DNA from: Cognatilysobacter segetis
GTDB taxonomy: Bacteria; Pseudomonadota; Gammaproteobacteria; Xanthomonadales; Xanthomonadaceae
Assembly (NCBI RefSeq): GCF_004359965.1
Contig: NZ_SMRQ01000011.1
Span: forward strand, 1-64,000
Direction of reading: 5' to 3'
DNA length: 64,000 nt
The position numbers were made by a program, and so were the translations under genes. Under the pieces are notes generated by a model. It was given only the letters and a program-made list of their open reading frames with translations, was not told the origin of the DNA and made no database searches. This document shows, piece after piece, positions 35,334 to 44,881 of the stretch; the stretch's first letter is position 1; each line of letters begins with the position of its first letter.

Positions 35334-35972
35334 ATGACCGCCTCCGCCCCGTTTTCCACCAAGGACCGCATCCTCGGCGCCGCCGAGGAACTGTTCGCGC
35401 AGTACGGCTTCAGCGGAACCTCGCTCCGGCAGGTCACCAGCCGCGCCGACGTGAACATCGCCGCGGTCAACTACCACTTCGGCAGCAAGGAAAACCTCGT
35501 CAACGAGGTGTTCCGCCGCCGCATGGACGAGATGAGCGAGAAGCGCCTGTCGCTGCTCAAGTCCGCAGTGGAGCGGCATCCCGGGGAACTCGAGCCCATC
35601 CTGGCGGCGTTCGTCGAGCCCGCGCTCGCGATGGCGCAGGACCGCCACGGCGGCGCCTCGTTCGTCCGCGTGATCGCCCGCGCCTACGCCGAAAAGAACG
35701 ACGCGCTCCGCAAGTTCCTGTCCGACCACTATGGCCACGTGCTGCGCGACTTCGCCAAGGCCATCGCCGCCGTCGTGCCGGGCCTGAGCAAGGAGACGCT
35801 GTACTGGCGCCTGGACTTCCTGTCCGGCGCGCTGACCTACGCGATGTCCGACTTCGGCCTGATCAAGCGGCCGGCCGGCGCATCCGATCACAGCCACCGG
35901 GCCCGCGCCGCGCGCGAGCTCATCCGTTTCGCGGCCGCGGGCATCCAGTGCCCGTCGACCGACCCCGCCTGA
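35334..35972 (+). CDS. TetR-family regulator, PsrA/FadR-like
   Basis: Repressor of 212 residues. The N-terminal TetR helix-turn-helix spans about residues 10-56 (DRILGAAEELFAQYGFSGTSLRQV, then NYHFGSKENL). The C-terminal ligand domain includes SFVRVIARAY and WRLDFLSGALTYAM, as in PsrA-type regulators, which respond to long-chain fatty acids. AGAGGT precedes ATG 35334. It is 21 bp ahead of fadB, and the operator at its promoter has the PsrA form, so it very likely represses the fad locus and itself. No experimental claim can be made from sequence. Confidence 0.85.
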   Translation: MTASAPFSTKDRILGAAEELFAQYGFSGTSLRQVTSRADVNIAAVNYHFGSKENLVNEVFRRRMDEMSEKRLSLLKSAVERHPGELEPILAAFVEPALAMAQDRHGGASFVRVIARAYAEKNDALRKFLSDHYGHVLRDFAKAIAAVVPGLSKETLYWRLDFLSGALTYAMSDFGLIKRPAGASDHSHRARAARELIRFAAAGIQCPSTDPA

Positions 35973-35993
35973 CCCCACCGGGACTTCACCGAC

Positions 35994-38363
35994 ATGTCGA
36001 AGAAACTGCTCGTCCGCCGCGCCGCCGTGCTCGGCGCTGGCGTCATGGGAGCGCAGATCGCCGCTCACCTGACCAACGCCGGCGTCGATACCGTGCTGTT
36101 CGATCTTCCTGCGAAGGAAGGCGATCCGAACGGTGTGGTGACCAAGGCGATCGCGAACCTCGCGAAACTCAGCCCTGCCCCGCTCGCCGACAAGTCGCTC
36201 GCCGAGCGCATCACGCCGGCGAACTACGAGACCGGGCTTGAGCTGCTGCGCGGCTGCGACCTAGTGATCGAAGCGATCGCGGAGCGCATGGACTGGAAGC
36301 AGGATCTCTACAAGAACATCGCGCCGTTCGTGCCGGCGCACGCGGTGCTGGCGAGCAATACGTCGGGCCTGGGCATCAACGCGCTGGCCGACGTGCTGCC
36401 GGAAGAGCTGCGCCACCGCTTCCTCGGCGTGCACTTCTTCAACCCGCCGCGCTACATGCACCTCGCCGAGCTCATCCCGGCGAAGACGACCGACCGCGAG
36501 GTACTCGACGGCCTCGAAACCTTCCTCACGACCACGCTCGGCAAGGGCGTCGTCATCGCCAAGGACACGCCGAACTTCATCGGCAACCGCATCGGCGTGT
36601 TCTCGATGCTGGCCGCGATGCACCACACCGAGCGACTCGGCCTCGGCTTCGACACGGTCGATTCGCTGACCGGCCCGGCGATCGGTCGCCCGAAGTCGGC
36701 GACGTACCGCACCGCGGACGTCGTCGGCCTCGACACCATGGCGCACGTCATCAAGACGATGGCGGACACACTGCCGAACGATCCGTGGCATCAGCACTTC
36801 AAGGCGCCGGTGTGGCTCACCGGCCTCGTCGAGAAGGGCGCGCTCGGCCAGAAGACCGGCGCAGGCTTCTACACGAAGCGCGGCAAGGACATCCTCGTGC
36901 TCGACGTCGCGGCGCGCGATTACCGGCCGACCGTGGGCGATCTGGATCCGGACGTCGCCGCAATCCTGAAGGAACGCGACCCGGCGAAGAAGTTCGCCGC
37001 GCTGCGCGCGAGCGAGAACCCGCAGGCGCAGTTCCTGTGGTCGGTATTCCGCGACACGTTCCACTACAGCGCCTACCACCTGCAGGACATTGCCGACACT
37101 GCGCGCGACGTCGATTTCGCGATGCGCTGGGGCTACGGCTGGTCGCAGGGACCGTTCGAGACGTGGCAGTCGGCCGGCTGGCAGCAGGTCGCGCAGTGGA
37201 TCGCCGAGGACGTCGCCGCGGGCAAGACGATGGCGAACGCGCCGTTGCCGGCATGGGTCGCCGCGCGCAACGGCGTGCACGAGGCAACGGGCAGCTTCAG
37301 CCCGGCCCAGAACGCGGCGGTCGCGCGCTCGTCGAATCCGGTCTACGCGCGCCAGCGTTTCCCCGACCCGCTGCTCGGCGAGCAGTTCGCGCCCGGCAAG
37401 ACCCTGTTCGAACACGACGGCATCCGCCTTTGGGCCGATGACGACGACATCGCGGTGGTCAGCTTCAAGACCAAGATGCATACCGTGTCGGACAAAGTTC
37501 TCGACGGCCTGCAGGAAGCCATCGGCATCGCCGAGCGCGACTTCGGCGGCCTCGTCATCTGGCAGCCGAAGGAGCCCTTCTCCGCCGGTGCCGATCTCGC
37601 CGGTGCGCTCGGCCTGCTGCAGGCCGGCAACGTCGCCGGGTTCGAGGCGATGGTCGAGAACTTCCAGCGCACCAGCCAGCGCATCAAGTACGCGCTCGTG
37701 CCCGTGGTCGCGGCCGTTCGCGGCCTCGCGCTCGGTGGCGGCTGCGAATTCCAGATGCACGCCGCGTGCAGCGTGTTCGCGCTGGAGAGCTACGTCGGCC
37801 TCGTCGAGGCGGGCGTCGGCCTTCTGCCGGCGGGCGGCGGCCTGAAGGAGTTCGCGGTGCGCGCGTCGCAGGCGGCCGGCCCGGGCGGCGACGTGTTCGC
37901 GCACCTCAAGACGCCCTTCGAGAGCGTCGCGATGGCGAAGGTGTCGACGTCCGCATTCGAGGCGAAGTCGCTGAAGCTCGCGCGCGAGAGCGATGTCGTC
38001 GTGTTCAACACGCACGAACTGCTGCACGCGGCCAAGGCGCAGGCGCGCGGCATGGCCGAAGCCGGCTACCGCCCGCCGCTGCCGGCGCGCAACGTCGTCG
38101 TCGCGGGTGACGTCGGCATCGCCTCGCTGCAGATGATGCTGATCAACATGCTCGAAGGCATGTTCATCTCGCCGCACGACTACGAGATCGCGACGCGCAT
38201 CGCCACCGTCATGTGCGGCGGCGCGGTCGATCGTGGCTCGGTGGTCGACGAGGAATGGCTGCTCAAGCTCGAACGCCAGCACTTCGTCGAACTCGCGCAG
38301 ATGGAGAAGACGCAGCAGCGCATCGCGCACATGCTGCAGACCGGCAAGCCGCTGCGGAACTGA
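35994..38363 (+). CDS. fadB: Fatty-acid oxidation protein: 3-hydroxyacyl-CoA dehydrogenase/enoyl-CoA hydratase
   Basis: Two middle steps of beta-oxidation in one chain of 789 residues. The NAD site VLGAGVMGAQ (12-21) and dehydrogenase motifs LASNTSGL and HFFNPPRYMHL come first. The hydratase domain, with PFSAGADLAG (about 522) and GLALGGGCEF (about 578), is near the C-terminus. This order is the reverse of E. coli FadB and matches the FadN/FadE-type arrangement, so the symbol denotes function. The conserved glutamates of hydratases are not obvious in my reading around GLLPAGGGLKEF. The gap to fadA is 56 bp. Confidence 0.92.
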   Translation: MSKKLLVRRAAVLGAGVMGAQIAAHLTNAGVDTVLFDLPAKEGDPNGVVTKAIANLAKLSPAPLADKSLAERITPANYETGLELLRGCDLVIEAIAERMDWKQDLYKNIAPFVPAHAVLASNTSGLGINALADVLPEELRHRFLGVHFFNPPRYMHLAELIPAKTTDREVLDGLETFLTTTLGKGVVIAKDTPNFIGNRIGVFSMLAAMHHTERLGLGFDTVDSLTGPAIGRPKSATYRTADVVGLDTMAHVIKTMADTLPNDPWHQHFKAPVWLTGLVEKGALGQKTGAGFYTKRGKDILVLDVAARDYRPTVGDLDPDVAAILKERDPAKKFAALRASENPQAQFLWSVFRDTFHYSAYHLQDIADTARDVDFAMRWGYGWSQGPFETWQSAGWQQVAQWIAEDVAAGKTMANAPLPAWVAARNGVHEATGSFSPAQNAAVARSSNPVYARQRFPDPLLGEQFAPGKTLFEHDGIRLWADDDDIAVVSFKTKMHTVSDKVLDGLQEAIGIAERDFGGLVIWQPKEPFSAGADLAGALGLLQAGNVAGFEAMVENFQRTSQRIKYALVPVVAAVRGLALGGGCEFQMHAACSVFALESYVGLVEAGVGLLPAGGGLKEFAVRASQAAGPGGDVFAHLKTPFESVAMAKVSTSAFEAKSLKLARESDVVVFNTHELLHAAKAQARGMAEAGYRPPLPARNVVVAGDVGIASLQMMLINMLEGMFISPHDYEIATRIATVMCGGAVDRGSVVDEEWLLKLERQHFVELAQMEKTQQRIAHMLQTGKPLRN

Positions 38364-38419
38364 GGTTCGAAGGCCCGCCCTTTCGAATCCCCTTCGAACC
38401 TCGACACAGAGAACCGAAC

Positions 38420-39631
38420 ATGAGCAAGCAAGTCCAGGACGCCTACATCGTCGCCGCCACCCGCACGCCGGTGGGCAAGGCGCCGCGTGGCTTCTTCCGC
38501 AACACCCGCCCCGACGACATGCTGGCGCACGTGCTGCGCAGCGTGGTCGCACAGGCACCGGGCATCGACGTCAACCAGATCGACGACGCCATCATCGGCT
38601 GCGCGATGCCGGAGGCCGAGCAAGGCATGAACGTGGCGCGCATCGGCGTGCTGCTGTCGGGCCTGCCGGACGTCGTCGCCGCGCAGACGATCAATCGTTT
38701 CTGCTCTTCCGGTCTGCAGGCGGTCGCGCTCGCGGCCGACCAGGTGCGGCTCGGCAATGCCGACCTGATCCTCGCCGGCGGCACCGAATCGATGTCGATG
38801 GTGCCCATGATGGGCCACAAGATCGCGCTCAATCCGCGCGTCTTCAACAAGGACGAGGACCACATCGCGGTCGCCTACGGCATGGGCATCACCGCCGAGA
38901 ACGTCGCGAAGGAGTGGAACATCTCGCGCGAGGCGCAGGACGCGTTCTCGGTGGAATCGCATCGCAAGGCGCTTGCGGCGATCGCCGCGGGCGAGTTCAA
39001 AGACGAAATTTCGCCGTACGAAGTTGTCTCGCACGTCCCCGACCTGGCGGGCAATGCGATCCAGCTCAAGAAGCGCATCGTCGACACCGACGAAGGCCCG
39101 CGCGCCGACACGTCGATGGAAGGCCTCGCCAAGCTCAGGCCAGTGTTCAAGAACGGCCAGTTCGGCGGTTCGGTGACGGCGGGCAACGCGTCGCAGATGA
39201 GCGATGGCGCGGCCGCGGTGCTGATCGCCTCCGAAGCGGCCATCAAGCAGTACGGCCTCACGCCCCTCGCCCGCTTCGTGAGTTTCTCGGTCGCCGGCGT
39301 GCCGCCCCACATCATGGGCATCGGCCCGAACGCGGCGATCCCGAAGGCGCTGAAGCAGGCCGGCCTGACGCGCGATCAGCTCGACTGGATCGAGCTCAAC
39401 GAAGCGTTCGCCGCTCAGGCTCTCGCGGTGATCAAGGACAGCGAACTCGATCCGTCGAAGGTCAATCCGCTCGGCGGCGCGATCGCGCTCGGCCACCCAC
39501 TCGGGGCGACCGGCGCGATCCGCACCGCGACCATCGTGCACGGCATGCGCCGTCGCCAGCAGAAGTACGGCATGGTGACGATGTGCATCGGCACCGGCAT
39601 GGGCGCGGCGGGGATCCTGGAAGCGGTCTGA
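38420..39631 (+). CDS. fadA: Acetyl-CoA C-acyltransferase (3-ketoacyl-CoA thiolase)
   Basis: Releases acetyl-CoA in the last beta-oxidation step; 403 residues. The nucleophile Cys95 lies in NRFCSSGLQA, the catalytic His near 359 in GHPLGATG and the second Cys near 389 in MCIGTGMG. ATG 38420 gives MSKQVQDAYIVAATRTPVG; longer frames only read into fadB. It is the partner of fadB in the same transcript. The following hairpin at 39653 may end the operon. Confidence 0.95.
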   Translation: MSKQVQDAYIVAATRTPVGKAPRGFFRNTRPDDMLAHVLRSVVAQAPGIDVNQIDDAIIGCAMPEAEQGMNVARIGVLLSGLPDVVAAQTINRFCSSGLQAVALAADQVRLGNADLILAGGTESMSMVPMMGHKIALNPRVFNKDEDHIAVAYGMGITAENVAKEWNISREAQDAFSVESHRKALAAIAAGEFKDEISPYEVVSHVPDLAGNAIQLKKRIVDTDEGPRADTSMEGLAKLRPVFKNGQFGGSVTAGNASQMSDGAAAVLIASEAAIKQYGLTPLARFVSFSVAGVPPHIMGIGPNAAIPKALKQAGLTRDQLDWIELNEAFAAQALAVIKDSELDPSKVNPLGGAIALGHPLGATGAIRTATIVHGMRRRQQKYGMVTMCIGTGMGAAGILEAV

Positions 39632-39652
39632 CGCATACCCGACTGAAGACGG

Positions 39653-39674
39653 ACGGGGCCGGAGCGGCCCCGTT
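39653..39674 (+). terminator. Hairpin after fadA
   Basis: ACGGGGCC/GGCCCCGT with loop GGAGC, 21 bases after the fadA stop, in the 81-bp convergent gap. There is almost no T-run, so termination here is likely but not certain. Confidence 0.5.
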
Positions 39675-39712
39675 ACGGCACCGATCGCCGGTTCGGGCAT
39701 CCAAGGCCGGCG

Positions 39713-41011
39713 CTATCCGAAGACGCCCCGCTCCACGCGGTCCTTGAGGGCGTCCTTCGATTGCGCCCACCAGTAGCTCGCCTGCGCTGCGAGGAAGCCG
39801 AGCGGCTTGAACGCCGGCTGCAGGCCATAGCGCGATAACCGTCGCCAACGTGTGTCGCCTTCCGCGATGGCGGACGCGATCAGCTCGCCTGCCGCCGTCG
39901 TCGGCGCGACACCGTGGCCGCCGAACGCCTGGGCGACCCAGAGGCCGGGTTCGGCTTCGAGCACGTGCGGCATTTCGTGCGGCGCGTAGCTCATGAGCCC
40001 GGACCAGGCATGGTCGATGGCGACGCCGGCCAGCTGCGGAAACACGCGCAGCATGTCCCGCACCAGCACGTGTTCCACCGCCGAGGGCGCGCGATCCCAC
40101 ACCGAGATGCGACCGCCCCAGAGCAACCGGGTATCCGGCAGCGGCCGGTAGTAGTCGAAAGCGAAGCGCGTGTCGTAGACCGCCGCGTCGGTACGCAGCA
40201 CGTCCCGCATGCGGTCGCCGAGCGGCTCGGTCACCATCACGTAGGTCGCGACCGGCAGCACCGACGCGTCGATCCGCGAGCGCAACCCCGCGAGGTAGCC
40301 CCCGCAGGCGAGCACGACGGTGCGACAGCGGACCTCGCCTTCGGGCGTCTGGACGCGCCAGGCACTGCCCTCGCGCTTGAGCGCGATCGCCGGGCTGTCC
40401 TCGTGCACTCGCACGTCTTCGCGGGAGAGCACGCCGGCGATGCCGCGCGCGTATCGCAGCGGGTGGAAATGGAACGCGGCCTGCTCGAACAAACCGTCCG
40501 CGTAGCGTTCGCTGACGATTCGCTCGCGCATCTGCGCCCGGTCGAGCCACGTCCAGCGCGCGTCGTAGCGGTCCTGCAGGAGCGACTGGCGCGCCTTCAG
40601 CGGCCGGGGGTCCTTGAACCAATTCGCCCAGATGACCCCGCCGTCGACCGCGTCGCAGTGGATCCCGTGCGCATCGATGCGCGACCGGATGCGGCGCACG
40701 GCGTCCAGCGTCCACCCGTAGACCTCGCGCGCGACTTCGGGCCCGAGGTCGGCGATCAGCCGTTCCTCGCCGCGCGAGTAGCCACCGAAGACGAAGCCTC
40801 CGTTGCGGCCCGATGCGCCGAAGCCGACGGTCCGCGCCTCCAGCACCACCACGTCGCGACGGCCGCGCTCCACGAGACCGAGCGCCGTGTTGAGCCCCGC
40901 GAATCCGGCGCCCACGATGCAGACGCCCGCATCGACGGCACCGCGCAGCGGTGGGGCCACCGGCGCGGGGCCGGCGGTCGCGGAGTAGTAGTCGCCCTGG
41001 AATCGCGGCAT
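39713..41011 (-). CDS. FAD-dependent amine oxidase-like oxidoreductase (PuuB/DadA type)
   Basis: DAO-fold flavoprotein of 432 residues. The N-terminal dinucleotide motif is VGAGFAGLNTALGL (residues 33-46) and the flavin-binding FGASGRNGGFVFGG is near 69-82. The C-terminal GLWVAQAFGGHGVAPT completes the FAD site. The opening, with QGDYYSATAG, resembles gamma-glutamylputrescine oxidase. ATG 41011 is taken; the frame is open upstream into galU. It follows galU by 38 bp. Substrate is unknown; the polyamine genes at 49880 are far away. No signal peptide is seen. Confidence 0.8.
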   Translation of the reverse strand: MPRFQGDYYSATAGPAPVAPPLRGAVDAGVCIVGAGFAGLNTALGLVERGRRDVVVLEARTVGFGASGRNGGFVFGGYSRGEERLIADLGPEVAREVYGWTLDAVRRIRSRIDAHGIHCDAVDGGVIWANWFKDPRPLKARQSLLQDRYDARWTWLDRAQMRERIVSERYADGLFEQAAFHFHPLRYARGIAGVLSREDVRVHEDSPAIALKREGSAWRVQTPEGEVRCRTVVLACGGYLAGLRSRIDASVLPVATYVMVTEPLGDRMRDVLRTDAAVYDTRFAFDYYRPLPDTRLLWGGRISVWDRAPSAVEHVLVRDMLRVFPQLAGVAIDHAWSGLMSYAPHEMPHVLEAEPGLWVAQAFGGHGVAPTTAAGELIASAIAEGDTRWRRLSRYGLQPAFKPLGFLAAQASYWWAQSKDALKDRVERGVFG

Positions 41012-41049
41012 CGCGCCAGCGTGGCGCCACGCCGCGACGCTGTCCAGCG

Positions 41050-41991
41050 TCAGGGCAGCTCGACGACGCCCAGCTCGACGAGCGCGTTCCGCATCGTCTC
41101 GGCCGCGGCGTCGCTCAGCTTCTCGTGATCGAGCGCGTAGCGGATGGTCGCCTCGATCAGGCCGATGTGCGTGCCGCAATCGAACCGCGTGCCGCGGAAA
41201 CGGTAGGCGTCGACGCATTCCTCCTGCAGCAGCCGGTCGATCGCATCGGTGAGCTGGATTTCGCCACCGGCGCCGGGCGTCGTGGCTTCCAGCAGCTCGA
41301 AGATGCGCGGCTGAAGAATATACCGGCCGACGACGGCGAGCGTGCTGGGTGCGTCCTGCGGCTGCGGCTTCTCGACGATACGCGTGATGCGTCCCTGCCG
41401 GTTCGCGAAGTCACTGGTGGCGACGATGCCGTAGCTCGCGGTCTTCTCGGCGGGCACGTCCTGCACGGCGATCACGCTGCACCCGCTCTGTTCCGCCGCG
41501 TCGGCCATCTGCCGCAGCGCGCCCGGACCACGGTTCCAGATCAGGTCGTCCGGAAGAAGCACCGCGAACGGCTCGTCGCCGATGACGTCCTTCGCACAGA
41601 GCACCGCATGCCCGAGCCCGAGCGCCTCGGCCTGCGTCACGAAGATCGTCTTGACCCCCGGCGGCAGCACATGGCGCACCAATTCGAGCTGTTCCGTCTT
41701 GCCCGCGCGCTCGAGCTTGTGTTCGAGCTCGTACGCCTTGTCGAAGTAGTCCGCGACCGCATGCTTGTAGCGGTTGGTGATGAACACCAGCGTGTCGCAG
41801 CCGGCCTCGATCGCCTCGTCCACCGCGTATTGGATCAGCGGCTTGTCGATCACCGGAAGCATTTCCTTCGGCACCGTCTTCGTAGCCGGAAGGAAGCGGG
41901 TGCCGAGGCCGGCCACGGGAAACACGGCCTTGCGGATTCGACGCGGGGTCTGCGATGTCATCGATGTCGGAGTCGGGGAGCCGGAATCCAT
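41050..41991 (-). CDS. galU: UTP-glucose-1-phosphate uridylyltransferase
   Basis: Makes UDP-glucose for exopolysaccharide, LPS and trehalose synthesis; 313 residues. The nucleotide motif FPVAGLGTRFLPATK is near residue 24 and the active-site stretches EMLPVIDKPLIQYAVDEA, LGHAVLCAK and TGGEIQ-like GAGGEIQLTDAI are all present. ATG 41991 shares a base with the preceding stop (TGATG) and has GGAAAA upstream. ATG 41961 would give the more usual 303 residues. Last of the lapB-wecA-like-capD-galU overlapping run. Confidence 0.95.
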   Translation of the reverse strand: MDSGSPTPTSMTSQTPRRIRKAVFPVAGLGTRFLPATKTVPKEMLPVIDKPLIQYAVDEAIEAGCDTLVFITNRYKHAVADYFDKAYELEHKLERAGKTEQLELVRHVLPPGVKTIFVTQAEALGLGHAVLCAKDVIGDEPFAVLLPDDLIWNRGPGALRQMADAAEQSGCSVIAVQDVPAEKTASYGIVATSDFANRQGRITRIVEKPQPQDAPSTLAVVGRYILQPRIFELLEATTPGAGGEIQLTDAIDRLLQEECVDAYRFRGTRFDCGTHIGLIEATIRYALDHEKLSDAAAETMRNALVELGVVELP

Positions 41992-43898
41992 CAGATTTTC
42001 CGGGACAGTCGTGCAGGAAATGCGACGACCGTCGCCGTCGTGGCCCGCTGCTCGCGGGCGTCGAGCGGTTCGAATTCGGGCACGGCCTCGCGCAGGAGGC
42101 GCGCGAGCTGTTCCAGGTCGTAGCGCGAGCATGCATCGAGGCACTGCGCGAGCTGCTCGAAGATCTGCGTGGCGGCAACGCCGCGCGGCTCGGCCTGCAG
42201 GATTTTCGGATGCTGCGTCGGGCGGTAGCGCTCGTCCGCGTGGAAGAGCGTCTCGTGCAGTTTCTCGCCCGGCCGCAAACCGGTGTACACGATCGCGACG
42301 TCGCGCCCGGGCTGCTTGCCAGCCAGGCGGATCATCTGCTCGGCGAGCAGGCGGATCGGCACCGGGTCGCCCATGTCGAGGGTGTACACCGCCTCGTGCG
42401 TGCCGATCGCGGAGGCCTGCAGGATCAGCTGGCAGGCCTCGGGGATGGTCATGAAGAACCGGGTGACCTCCGGGTCGGTGACCGTCACCGGCCCGCCCGC
42501 GCGGATCTGCTCGCGGAACAGCGGCACCACGCTGCCCGCCGAATCCAGCACGTTGCCGAAGCGCACGGTGACGAAGCGCGTCGGACAGTCGGCGAGCGCC
42601 TGGCAGACCATTTCCGCCATGCGCTTGGTCGCACCGAGCACGTTGACCGGGTCGACCGCCTTGTCCGTGGAGATGAGGACGAACGTGCCGACGGAGGCGT
42701 CGCGACAGGCGCGGGCCACGGTATGCGTCGCCAGCACGTTGTTACGCACCGCTTCGCGCAACTGCGCTTCGAGCACCGGCACCTGCTTGTAGGCGGCGGC
42801 ATGGAAGACCGCCTCCGGCATCGCGCGGCGTATGGCGAAGTCGACGACGGCGCGATCGCCGCAATCGCCGAGGATCGGCATCACCTCGATCTCGGGGAAG
42901 TCGCGGCGCAGCGCCGACTCGGTGGTCATCAGCGCGAGCTCGTCGATTTCGACCAGCGCGATGCGGCGAGCGCCGTGCCGCGCGCACTGACGACAGAGTT
43001 CTGCGCCGATGGAACCGCCGGCGCCTGTCACCATGACCGAGCGGCCGCCGAGCCAGGCGCGGATCGCCTTCCAGTCCGGCAGCACGGGCTTGCGGCCAAG
43101 CAGATCCTCGATCGCGACTTCCTTGAGTTCGCCCGGGAGGGAGCGCCCCTCGAGGACGTCCTGCAGTCGCGGCACCATCCGGAACGGCAGCCCGCTGCGC
43201 TCGCAGATGCCCACGATCTGCTGGAGCGCGGTCGCGTCCGCCGACGGCACCGCGATCACCACCAGCTGGGCCGCGGTCTCGCGCGCGATCTCCGGCAGCT
43301 CTTCGATGCGCCCGAGCACCGGCACGCCATGCATCTTGGACCCACGCAGCCGCGGCGCGTCGTCGAGGAAGCCGACCGGCTGGTAGGTGCCGAAGCGACG
43401 GAGGTCGCGCACGAGCGCCTCGCCGGCCTGGCCTGCGCCCAACACGAGCACACGCGTGGACGACGCGCGCTTGCGGTCGGACTGCGCGTCCTTCCAGGCG
43501 CGGTAAACGAGCCGCGGCGCGCCGAGCATCGCTGCCAGCACGATCGGATAGAGCACGAGGACCGCGCGGGGCACCGAGTCCATGCGGTCGTACAGGAACA
43601 GCCCGAGCATGACCCCGAGAACGCCGACGACCGACGCCTTGAGGATGTTCCAGAGATCCGGAACGCTGGCGAAGCGCCACAGGCCCCGATACAGGCCGAC
43701 CCGCCAGAACACGATCGCCTGCACCGAGAGCACGATGAAGGTCTGAACCGACCACAGGCGCAGGTCCGGCGCCGACGGTTCCACCGCGTAGCGCATCCAG
43801 TGCAGGCCGTACCAGACCAGCCACACCATGGCGAGGTCGTGCGCCACGACCGCGATGCGGGGCAAGCGTGCTTGCCAGGGGGACAGCAATGGGCTCAT
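41991..43898 (-). CDS. Membrane nucleotide-sugar 4,6-dehydratase/epimerase (CapD/WbpM type)
   Basis: Inner-membrane enzyme of 635 residues. About four N-terminal membrane segments (residues 15-135) precede a CoA-binding-like Rossmann domain (VLVLGAGQAGEALVRDL, ~150) and a C-terminal SDR domain with VTGAGGSIGAEL (~297), ISTDKAVDP and NVLGATKRMAE. In WbpM-like enzymes the SDR tyrosine is replaced and NVMGATKR is the corresponding motif, so activity is expected. Known relatives turn UDP-GlcNAc into a 4-keto-6-deoxy sugar for O-antigen or capsule. It follows a WecA-like transferase gene and overlaps galU. Confidence 0.92.
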   Translation of the reverse strand: MSPLLSPWQARLPRIAVVAHDLAMVWLVWYGLHWMRYAVEPSAPDLRLWSVQTFIVLSVQAIVFWRVGLYRGLWRFASVPDLWNILKASVVGVLGVMLGLFLYDRMDSVPRAVLVLYPIVLAAMLGAPRLVYRAWKDAQSDRKRASSTRVLVLGAGQAGEALVRDLRRFGTYQPVGFLDDAPRLRGSKMHGVPVLGRIEELPEIARETAAQLVVIAVPSADATALQQIVGICERSGLPFRMVPRLQDVLEGRSLPGELKEVAIEDLLGRKPVLPDWKAIRAWLGGRSVMVTGAGGSIGAELCRQCARHGARRIALVEIDELALMTTESALRRDFPEIEVMPILGDCGDRAVVDFAIRRAMPEAVFHAAAYKQVPVLEAQLREAVRNNVLATHTVARACRDASVGTFVLISTDKAVDPVNVLGATKRMAEMVCQALADCPTRFVTVRFGNVLDSAGSVVPLFREQIRAGGPVTVTDPEVTRFFMTIPEACQLILQASAIGTHEAVYTLDMGDPVPIRLLAEQMIRLAGKQPGRDVAIVYTGLRPGEKLHETLFHADERYRPTQHPKILQAEPRGVAATQIFEQLAQCLDACSRYDLEQLARLLREAVPEFEPLDAREQRATTATVVAFPARLSRKI

Positions 43899-44881
43899 GG
43901 ATCCCTCGTTGCCGACGCGTCGCGTTCCGCTGCGACCTGATGCTGCAGCACGAGCCACAGCAATGCCGCGCCCATATAGCACAGCACGACGGAGCCCATC
44001 GTAAATGCCGCGCCGTAAGGCTGCACCGCCAACGCCGCAAGCGCCGCGAGGATGGACCATCCGGCATACGCCAGCGTCACCCTGACATGCCCGTACCGGC
44101 GTGCAAGTCCCTGGTACAGATGCTGCGTATGCGGCTCCCACCAGCGTTCGCGACGGAGCATGCGGCGAAGCAGGGTCAGGGTGGCATCGACCAGGAAGGC
44201 GGAAATCGGCAGTGCGGGAAGCAGCCAGTCGCCCGCGTCGGCCGCGTGGACCGATGCCGTCGCGACGATCCACCCGATCGCCAGCCCCAGTGCACCGCTG
44301 CCCACGTCGCCAAGGAAGATCCGCGCGCGCGGGAAATTGAAGGGCAGGAAGGCGATGCAGGCGGCAGCCAGCGCGAACGACGCATCGTGCGCTGCCGGGG
44401 ACGCCAAACCGATCGCGATCGCGGCGATGACCGCCTGCGACGTCGCGATGCCGTCGATGCCATCCATGAAATTCCAGACGTTGACGAGCACCACCCCGCC
44501 CGCGGCGATGGCGAAGAATGCCCACGGTCGGGTTTCCACGTCGACGGTCGCCGCCGCCACCGCGAGACTGGCGAGCACATGCACGATCAAGCGCCAAGAG
44601 ACGGGCAACGAAGCGTGGTCGTCCCAGGCGCCGATCAGCGCGACGCCGGCCAGTGCCGCCGCCACCCACCACGTCGGGGCACCCGCCGGCTGCGCCACGG
44701 CGAACCAGAGGAGCAATGCCGCGACGGGTCCTGCGCCGCCGCCCCTGGGCGTGGCGACGGCATGGCTGCGGCGCTCGCCCGGCTCGTCGACCAGGCGCCG
44801 GCGCAAGGCATAGGCCCGCGCGGCCGCCGTGCCGGCAGCCGAGACGACCGCTACCGCGAGGAACGCGGCGACGTTCGTCAC
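43895..44881 (-). CDS. Polyprenyl-phosphate glycosyl-1-phosphate transferase (WecA/WbpL type)
   Basis: Integral membrane glycosyltransferase of family 4, 328 residues with about ten hydrophobic segments. It starts an O-antigen or similar glycan by adding an amino-sugar-1-phosphate to undecaprenyl phosphate. Motifs are GAWDDHASL (Mg-binding Asp pair), NVWNFMDGIDGIA, ARIFLGDVGSG and the C-terminal HTQHLYQGLARRYG. The start is GTG 44881 overlapping the lapB stop (GTGA). WbpL and WbpM are paired in Pseudomonas O-antigen clusters, as here. Donor sugar unknown. Confidence 0.9.
   Translation of the reverse strand: MTNVAAFLAVAVVSAAGTAAARAYALRRRLVDEPGERRSHAVATPRGGGAGPVAALLLWFAVAQPAGAPTWWVAAALAGVALIGAWDDHASLPVSWRLIVHVLASLAVAAATVDVETRPWAFFAIAAGGVVLVNVWNFMDGIDGIATSQAVIAAIAIGLASPAAHDASFALAAACIAFLPFNFPRARIFLGDVGSGALGLAIGWIVATASVHAADAGDWLLPALPISAFLVDATLTLLRRMLRRERWWEPHTQHLYQGLARRYGHVRVTLAYAGWSILAALAALAVQPYGAAFTMGSVVLCYMGAALLWLVLQHQVAAERDASATRDP

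Noticed and set aside
35222-35470. An 82-codon minus-strand frame that would feed the terminator before ndk
   Set aside because: It runs antisense into the TetR helix-turn-helix coding region and has no ribosome-binding site or protein-like pattern.
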